DNA from: an uncultured Clostridia bacterium
GTDB lineage: Bacteria; Bacillota; Clostridia; RUG12999
Assembly (NCBI GenBank): GCA_949739095.1
Contig: CATIYX010000268.1
Location: 1-8,877 of the forward strand
DNA length: 8,877 nucleotides
Direction of reading: 5' to 3'
The translations under genes and the position numbers were made by a program. Shown in pieces: positions 5,130-8,877 of this stretch (its first letter is position 1; each line of letters opens with the position of its first letter). The notes under the pieces were generated by a model. That model had not been told where the DNA came from. It saw only the letters and a list, made by a program, of their open reading frames with translations, and did no database searches.

Positions 5130-7190
5130 TTAGGCAGTCATTTTGTAATATACCATGGAGATGGCGGCAGCACGTGTCACTGCAGTGTCCGGATTGAAAT
5201 GTCCGAGTTCATCTCCTTTGATAATACCAAAGCCATAACAGAGTGCAACATATCCCAGATCAGACGAATCAATATAGTCGGAGAAGGGAGAGACATAAAT
5301 GCCGGTTAATGTTGCTGCTTTATCAAGTCCCATCATGCGGATGATATACCGCGCTGCTTGTGCACGGGATACCGTTCCAGCAGGATTGATTTCCTCTTTG
5401 GTGAGGATACCGCGCCGCACAGCATCTTTATAGAAAATGTCATTGTCTGTGTCTGCATAGATCTGTTCGGACTGGTAGAGCAACCGTAGGAAATCTGCTT
5501 GCGAGACATTTGCTTCAGGGTTCAGCTTTTCGCCTTCAAAATAGACGTCATTTTCTAACAGAGACAGTGCCATGTCACAGCACCAGTGATTATCTATGTC
5601 AGTATAGTATGGTTTTTCATTCTCCATAAACGGTTGACCATCATAGCCAATACGATTGCCGGAGAAAGGATCAAAGAATGCGTTCGTGAAATTGGGAAAA
5701 TCGTACCCAAGATATTTAATGCCGTCTATATCGCGGTACATACGCTGATATTCCAACGCATCGAATAACTGCGTCAGCATGTCTGCTTCCGATTTTGCTT
5801 TGCTGATATCAGGAAATTGGACATTCGGATACCAGTTACAGTGGAAAGATTCTACGGCTCCTGTCTGGCGGTTATAAGTTGCGCTGATTGTGTTGTTTTC
5901 AAATGGAATGCCGTTTACCTGACGCACATAAGTAACACCATAATAGGTATTATCTGATTCAGAGATAGAATTTTTCTCCAGCGGCATCAGTTCTTTCTGA
6001 GTTTCCTGCAATTTGCACTCTGCCAGTTTGCTGCCACAGATGGATTTCAGCAATGTATCCAGTGCTTTTTTTGCAGTTTCTTCGCTGCGCAGCGCCGTGT
6101 TTTTAGGTTCGCTGTAGTGATTATAAGAGATGATTTCACCGTTGTTTGCAATCACGGAAGCGTAGAAGTATTGCCCATCTTTTTCCATGCGCAGATTCCA
6201 GGTATAGTGTTCTTTGGTAATAGTATCCTGACTTAAAGAAGCTGATTTGAGTACAGCGTCCTTTGCATCAGAAAATGCTGCTGTCACTTTTTGCAGCGCC
6301 TGCTCTTTGGTAATGAGACTTTGTGCTTTTTGCAACTGTTCCAATTCCTGCGGTGTGAAAGCATCTCTGCCGGCCAATTGATCAGAAGCACCTCCGCTTT
6401 CTAACGCGGCATTTGCTGTAGTTTTATTGTAATACGCTGTTTCAAGATTTTTTATGGTACCGTCCGCCATAACCATATTACCCTGTGTATTCAACACATA
6501 AGCGGGGAACACGTTCAGCGTATCTTTGCGGTAGTCGTAGTTGCTGCGGTATACCAACTGTAGTCCAATGTTTTCCGCAAAGATTTTACGTGCTTCCTCT
6601 ATACTAATGACATCCTCCGTATCAGCGGGATAAGCGCTTCCGTTTTCATAGAATCCCCTGAACCATGTCACTTTGCCGGTCTCCTTACTAACGTTTATAC
6701 GAGCAATGTGATCAGATACTATGTAGGAATTTTCCATCTGTATGAATGTATAATTCCATTCACTGCCGGAGCTTTGAGAATCTTTTAATTGCATGGCCTG
6801 TGCAAGAGAAGCAGGCATGATATTTTCTAAAAATGCCTGTGCATTTTTTTCACCTTGCTCTTTTGTAACCTTTGCCAAAGCAACACTGTCATAGCTGGTA
6901 TTAGTTGTATACTGATAGTAAATAATCTGTTCATCTTCAACAGATTCGGCAGAAATGGAAGCGTCACGGTCTTTGTTGGTCCAACGGAACGACCATGCAG
7001 TTTTGCCGCCATAGGTCTCGCTATCGTTTTTTTGATACGAAAATTGGTCCAATTCCTGCGGTACATTCACTTTTGATTTCACAAAAGCGAGTGCTTTTTG
7101 CATCTGTGCATCTGTGTTGTCCGCTGCAAATGCGGAAAAACAGCCAAAGAGCAAAAGGCAGGAAAGGAGCGAACATAATACTTTTTTCAT
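5130..7190 (-). CDS. Secreted SLH-domain protein with YcdB/PepSY-like repeats
   Basis: A 686-residue protein. Residues 1-22 are a signal peptide (MKK, hydrophobic core, AFA cleavage site); LFGC at 14-17 is a poor lipobox, so release or wall binding is likelier than lipidation. The central part, about 25-520, holds repeated YcdB/YcdC- and PepSY-like units, seen as short strands ending in tG.v: INVSKETGKVTWFRGF (165-180), ASVIANNGEIISYNHYS (344-360), ISATYNRQTGAVESFHCNW (435-453). Three SLH domains follow at about 528-577, 578-630 and 631-686; the third is the clearest, ending GHFNPDTAVTRAAAISMVYY. SLH domains normally anchor proteins to pyruvylated secondary wall polymer, so this is probably a cell-surface protein. 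PepSY-type domains are thought to inhibit or chaperone proteases or hydrolases; the partner here is unknown. The ATG at 7190 has AGGAGG 9 nt upstream. It is monocistronic between two terminators. The repeats resemble those of YpeB in style, but no direct link to germination is visible. Confidence 0.9.
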   Translation of the reverse strand: MKKVLCSLLSCLLLFGCFSAFAADNTDAQMQKALAFVKSKVNVPQELDQFSYQKNDSETYGGKTAWSFRWTNKDRDASISAESVEDEQIIYYQYTTNTSYDSVALAKVTKEQGEKNAQAFLENIMPASLAQAMQLKDSQSSGSEWNYTFIQMENSYIVSDHIARINVSKETGKVTWFRGFYENGSAYPADTEDVISIEEARKIFAENIGLQLVYRSNYDYRKDTLNVFPAYVLNTQGNMVMADGTIKNLETAYYNKTTANAALESGGASDQLAGRDAFTPQELEQLQKAQSLITKEQALQKVTAAFSDAKDAVLKSASLSQDTITKEHYTWNLRMEKDGQYFYASVIANNGEIISYNHYSEPKNTALRSEETAKKALDTLLKSICGSKLAECKLQETQKELMPLEKNSISESDNTYYGVTYVRQVNGIPFENNTISATYNRQTGAVESFHCNWYPNVQFPDISKAKSEADMLTQLFDALEYQRMYRDIDGIKYLGYDFPNFTNAFFDPFSGNRIGYDGQPFMENEKPYYTDIDNHWCCDMALSLLENDVYFEGEKLNPEANVSQADFLRLLYQSEQIYADTDNDIFYKDAVRRGILTKEEINPAGTVSRAQAARYIIRMMGLDKAATLTGIYVSPFSDYIDSSDLGYVALCYGFGIIKGDELGHFNPDTAVTRAAAISMVYYKMTA

Positions 7191-7216
7191 TGTAAAAGTC
7201 CTCCTGTTTGTTTTTT

Positions 7217-7245
7217 ATTATAAACAATTTGAATGGTTCTGTTTT
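7217..7245 (-). promoter_or_regulatory. Possible promoter of the SLH protein gene
   Basis: The minus strand has a perfect TATAAT (7222-7217) 26 nt before the ATG at 7190. The position 17 nt upstream reads AAAACA (7245-7240), a weak -35, so the promoter may need an activator or another sigma factor. Confidence 0.5.
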
Positions 7246-7262
7246 GTTAGACGTTTGTGGCG

Positions 7263-7328
7263 GGAAAAAGTTCCTGCTCCGTGGATATTTTACAGAAAAA
7301 ATATGATTGAAGCGAAGGAACTTTTTCC
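7263..7328. repeat. Perfect 13-bp inverted repeat with nested AT hairpin
   Basis: GGAAAAAGTTCCT (7263-7275) is the exact reverse complement of 7316-7328. Inside the 40-nt loop a second stem ATATTTT/AAAATAT (7285-7291 with 7298-7304) can form. The element lies upstream of the SLH gene promoter and beyond the terminator of the Pro-rich gene, outside any credible ORF. It might be an upstream regulatory site, a second processing or termination structure, or a small remnant element. Confidence 0.6.
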
Positions 7329-7332
7329 GACA

Positions 7333-7364
7333 AAAAACGCTGGAAACGATTTTCCAGCGTTTTT
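7333..7364. terminator. Intrinsic terminator after the Pro-rich membrane protein gene
   Basis: AAAAACGCTGGAAA (7333-7346) pairs perfectly with 7351-7364 around a CGAT loop, a 14-bp stem. On the minus strand the GC part is followed by six T residues, 51 nt past the stop of the gene ending at 7415. The + strand also has a T run, but no + gene upstream needs it. Confidence 0.88.
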
Positions 7365-7414
7365 ATGCATAACATGTTAGCATGATGAATCTACTAGTGG
7401 TAGATATATACGAA

Positions 7415-7948
7415 TTATTCTCCTCCGCCAGCAGGTTCCCCGCCTCCGGTTCCAGGTTCCGGTTGTTGCGGTTGTTGTGGTTGCGGTGTCCCGACAGGCG
7501 GTTGCGTGACAGGTGCCTGCGTCCCGACAGGCGGCTGTGTCTGTACAGGCGGTTGCGTTGCCGGCGGCAATTCCTGTTGGGGTGTACGTGCTGCGGGTGG
7601 CTGCGTTTTTCTAGCCGGTGCAGCAGGTGTTTTAGTGCCGCGCTGCGGCGTTTGCTGCGGTTGCTCCGTTGGAGTGGGCGTCGGCGTAGGTGTTGCCTCT
7701 GGCGTGATTTCCGGCGTCGGTGTTTCTTCTACCGGCGCAAAAGAATAGGTTGGCGTCGGCTCCGGTGCAGTAGACGGCAGCATGTTGCAATGAATAAAAT
7801 AAGTTAAAAAAAACAACAGCAATATCACTATCGTGGCAATGCCGAAAAATTTTGTACTCATCCGTTTGCGGAACAGGGAGATAATTATCATCACACAGCC
7901 CGCCAGCAACAGTAAAAATAATATGATACCGATGATATTTGTTATCAT
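7415..7948 (-). CDS. Small two-TM protein with Pro/Thr/Gln-rich low-complexity tail
   Basis: A 177-residue protein, not recognised as a named family. Two hydrophobic segments (about 4-25 and 34-53) flank a basic turn, SLFRKRMSTK (24-33). By the positive-inside rule the turn is cytoplasmic and both termini are outside. Residues 57-177 are a disordered tail: Thr-Pro repeats (TPTPTPTP, 87-94), Gln-Pro stretches, TQPP/PPVG units (131-153), and a Gly-Gly-Glu end. LAGC (15-18) resembles a lipobox, but there is no basic n-region and the segment stays hydrophobic after the Cys, so lipidation is doubtful. The tail could span or bind the cell wall. The start at 7948 is chosen because a perfect TTGACA-N17-TATAAT promoter (8011-7983) lies inside the longer frame that begins at 8089, and AAGGGG (7964-7959) precedes the ATG, though at a somewhat long spacing. 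Composition bias makes homology calls unreliable. Confidence 0.75.
   Translation of the reverse strand: MITNIIGIILFLLLLAGCVMIIISLFRKRMSTKFFGIATIVILLLFFLTYFIHCNMLPSTAPEPTPTYSFAPVEETPTPEITPEATPTPTPTPTEQPQQTPQRGTKTPAAPARKTQPPAARTPQQELPPATQPPVQTQPPVGTQAPVTQPPVGTPQPQQPQQPEPGTGGGEPAGGGE
7490..7558. repeat. Short direct repeats encoding the Pro-rich tail
   Basis: CCCGACAGGCGG occurs at 7490-7501 and 7523-7534, and ACAGGCGGTTGCGT at 7494-7507 and 7545-7558. They encode the TQPPVG-type units of the minus-strand protein. Identity at DNA level suggests recent slippage or duplication. They are not CRISPR repeats: they are coding, short and unevenly spaced. Confidence 0.7.
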
Positions 7949-7982
7949 TATGGTCGTTCCCCTTTGCCATATTCTGCTTTCC

Positions 7983-8011
7983 ATTATAAAGAAAACTGCC
8001 GGAAATGTCAA
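7983..8011 (-). promoter_or_regulatory. Consensus sigma-A promoter of the Pro-rich protein gene
   Basis: On the minus strand, TTGACA (8011-8006), 17 nt, TATAAT (7988-7983): both hexamers and the spacing are perfect. The start of transcription should be near 7976, about 28 nt before the ATG at 7948. Confidence 0.88.
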
Positions 8012-8038
8012 GACGCCGCAGGTTTCTTTTCTCTCCAC

Positions 8039-8067
8039 TTGACATTTTTCCCAATCCGCGTTATAAT
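8039..8067 (+). promoter_or_regulatory. Consensus sigma-A promoter of the efflux permease gene
   Basis: TTGACA (8039-8044), 17 nt, TATAAT (8062-8067): a perfect promoter facing right. It is divergent from the one at 8011-7983, with 27 bp between the two -35 boxes. Transcription should begin near 8074, giving a leader of about 75 nt. Confidence 0.88.
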
Positions 8068-8074
8068 ATGAAAC

Positions 8075-8117
8075 GCAAATCATTCGCATTTAGAATATGG
8101 GAATATTGATAATTTGC
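8075..8117 (+). promoter_or_regulatory. Imperfect inverted repeat and hairpin in the permease leader
   Basis: GCAAATCATT (8075-8084) pairs with GATAATTTGC (8108-8117) at 8 of 10 positions, or 9 counting one G-T. Between them AATAT-GGGA-ATATT (8094-8107) forms a small hairpin. It begins at the predicted transcription start, so it could be an operator for a metal-responsive repressor or an RNA structure. No known riboswitch or ArsR-type site is recognised. Confidence 0.35.
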
Positions 8118-8148
8118 TGGCGAAGGGTTGCAGAGCAGGAGGGACAAC

Positions 8149-8877
8149 ATGGTAGAATTGTTATGGGACGTATGGAAAGATACAGTAGTAGACGGCGTGA
8201 AAATGCTGCCCTTTTTATTTGCTGCATATTTGTTAATCGAATATGTGGAACACCGATCGGCGGGGCGGCTGGGAAAAGCGCTCAGAGGATTTGGCAGGTT
8301 TGGCGCCGCTGGCGGTGCATTGCTGGGCTGTGTACCGCAGTGTGGTTTTTCTGCTGCTGCTGCTAATTTATATGCAGGGCGTGTGATTACTGTTGGTACG
8401 CTGATTGCAGTGTTTTTGTCTACCTCTGATGAGGCAATTGTGGTGTTGTTGGCACACCCGGGCAGTATTGGTATCATTGGAAAACTGCTGCTTGTAAAAA
8501 TAATGATTGCCATTGTCGCCGGATTTATCATTGACTGTTTTTTCGCCAAATCTGCCAGTGACGGGGATACACAGCAGCATTTGAAAGAATTGTGTACGCA
8601 TTGTCACTGCGGCGACCATAATTTATTTGGTTCTGCCTTGCGGCATACACTGCAAGTTTTCCTATTCATTTTTCTATTTTCGTTCGTATTGAATTTTCTG
8701 ATTGCGTGGATTGGAGAGGAACAAATTTCACGGCTGCTCCTGCAAAACAGTTTGTTGCAGCCAGTGATTGCAGGGGTGTTTGGCATGGTTCCAAACTGTG
8801 CATCATCTGTTATTTTAACGGAACTATATCTGGCAGGTAGCCTGTCCTTTGGCGCGACAGTTGCCGGATTATCCGCT
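8149..8877 (+). CDS. ArsP_2-type heavy-metal/arsenic efflux permease, N-terminal part (3' truncated by the window edge)
   Basis: The frame opens at ATG 8149, preceded by AGGAGGG (8137-8143), and is still open at the last base, giving 243 residues. It is strongly hydrophobic, with segments at about 18-31, 52-72, 80-101, 108-130, 165-189 and 203-229. GCVPQCGFSAA (60-70), then YAGRVITVGT (75-84) and LIAVFLSTSDEA (85-96), are typical of the putative 10-TM heavy-metal exporter family (ArsP_2, often annotated as arsenic efflux protein). A second, related segment, FGMVPNCASSVILTELYLAG (211-230), suggests two homologous halves of a permease fold. The loop at 136-163 contains CTHCHCGDH (149-157), a Cys/His cluster that could bind soft metals. 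The family name rests on sequence resemblance; substrate specificity is not established here. It is transcribed from a perfect promoter at 8039-8067, divergent from the Pro-rich protein gene; no ArsR-like regulator is seen in the window. Confidence 0.85.
   Translation, partial: MVELLWDVWKDTVVDGVKMLPFLFAAYLLIEYVEHRSAGRLGKALRGFGRFGAAGGALLGCVPQCGFSAAAANLYAGRVITVGTLIAVFLSTSDEAIVVLLAHPGSIGIIGKLLLVKIMIAIVAGFIIDCFFAKSASDGDTQQHLKELCTHCHCGDHNLFGSALRHTLQVFLFIFLFSFVLNFLIAWIGEEQISRLLLQNSLLQPVIAGVFGMVPNCASSVILTELYLAGSLSFGATVAGLSA

Noticed and set aside
7490..7558. CRISPR-like repeats
   Set aside because: Repeat units are 12-14 nt, irregularly spaced and inside a coding frame that explains them; no cas genes nearby.
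7382..7807. Arg-rich + strand ORF (141 residues) opposite the Pro-rich gene
   Set aside because: The Arg/Leu/Cys bias is the expected reverse reading of the CCG/CAG/ACC-rich repeat; no ribosome site and no sensible fold.
7949..8089. Longer N-terminus for the Pro-rich protein from 8089
   Set aside because: It overlaps a perfect TTGACA-N17-TATAAT promoter (8011-7983) that drives transcription beginning near 7976, and also the divergent promoter at 8039-8067.
8061..8549. Minus-strand ORF of 162 residues opposite the efflux permease
   Set aside because: The + frame gives a convincing ArsP_2-type permease with a strong promoter and ribosome site; the minus frame is a composition shadow.

Overview
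The window looks like chromosome from an endospore-forming, low-to-mid GC Firmicute of the class Clostridia. The evidence is a sleB-ypeB germination pair, strong AGGAGG-type ribosome binding sites, near-consensus sigma-A promoters and an S-layer-homology (SLH) surface protein. An Oscillospiraceae-like gut anaerobe is a guess. All gene names rest on reading the translated sequence; no database search was possible.

Layout, left to right. (1) Bases 3-1674 (+): the 3' end of sleB (cortex-lytic enzyme) and complete ypeB, closed by a long hairpin that also faces the next, convergent gene. (2) Bases 1759-5014: a compact four-gene island. It holds a metallo-beta-lactamase-fold (MBL-fold) protein with a degenerate metal site (-), a two-gene operon of a zinc-type macrodomain ADP-ribosyl hydrolase and a class M sirtuin (SirTM) (-), and a divergent HxlR-family regulator (+). 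(3) Bases 5130-7190 (-): a large secreted protein with YcdB/PepSY-like repeats and three C-terminal SLH domains. (4) Bases 7415-7948 (-): a small protein with two membrane segments and a Pro/Thr/Gln-rich tail. (5) From 8149 to the window end (+): the first 243 residues of an ArsP_2-type heavy-metal or arsenic efflux permease. Each transition between convergent genes carries a strong hairpin terminator.

The most interesting part is region 2. The MBL-fold gene and the macrodomain-sirtuin operon are about 2 kb apart, yet their promoters share one architecture. Each has a palindromic operator (TAGTTACC-N4-GGTRACT type), then exactly 12 nt, then an identical 14-nt block (GTGCGTACTTTACA) that contains the -35 hexamer, then exactly 17 nt, then a TATAMT -10 box. 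The copy in front of the macrodomain operon also lies directly upstream of the hxlR -35 box. This points to one HxlR-controlled regulon. It would join a writer (SirTM, ADP-ribosyltransferase) and an eraser (zinc macrodomain) of protein ADP-ribosylation to an MBL-fold protein. The usual partners of SirTM operons, a GcvH-like lipoyl carrier and a lipoate ligase, are absent here, so the MBL-fold protein is a candidate substrate or effector. HxlR keeps the N-terminal Cys (C8) that senses thiol or electrophile stress in several relatives. The working inference is a redox- or electrophile-responsive ADP-ribosylation module.
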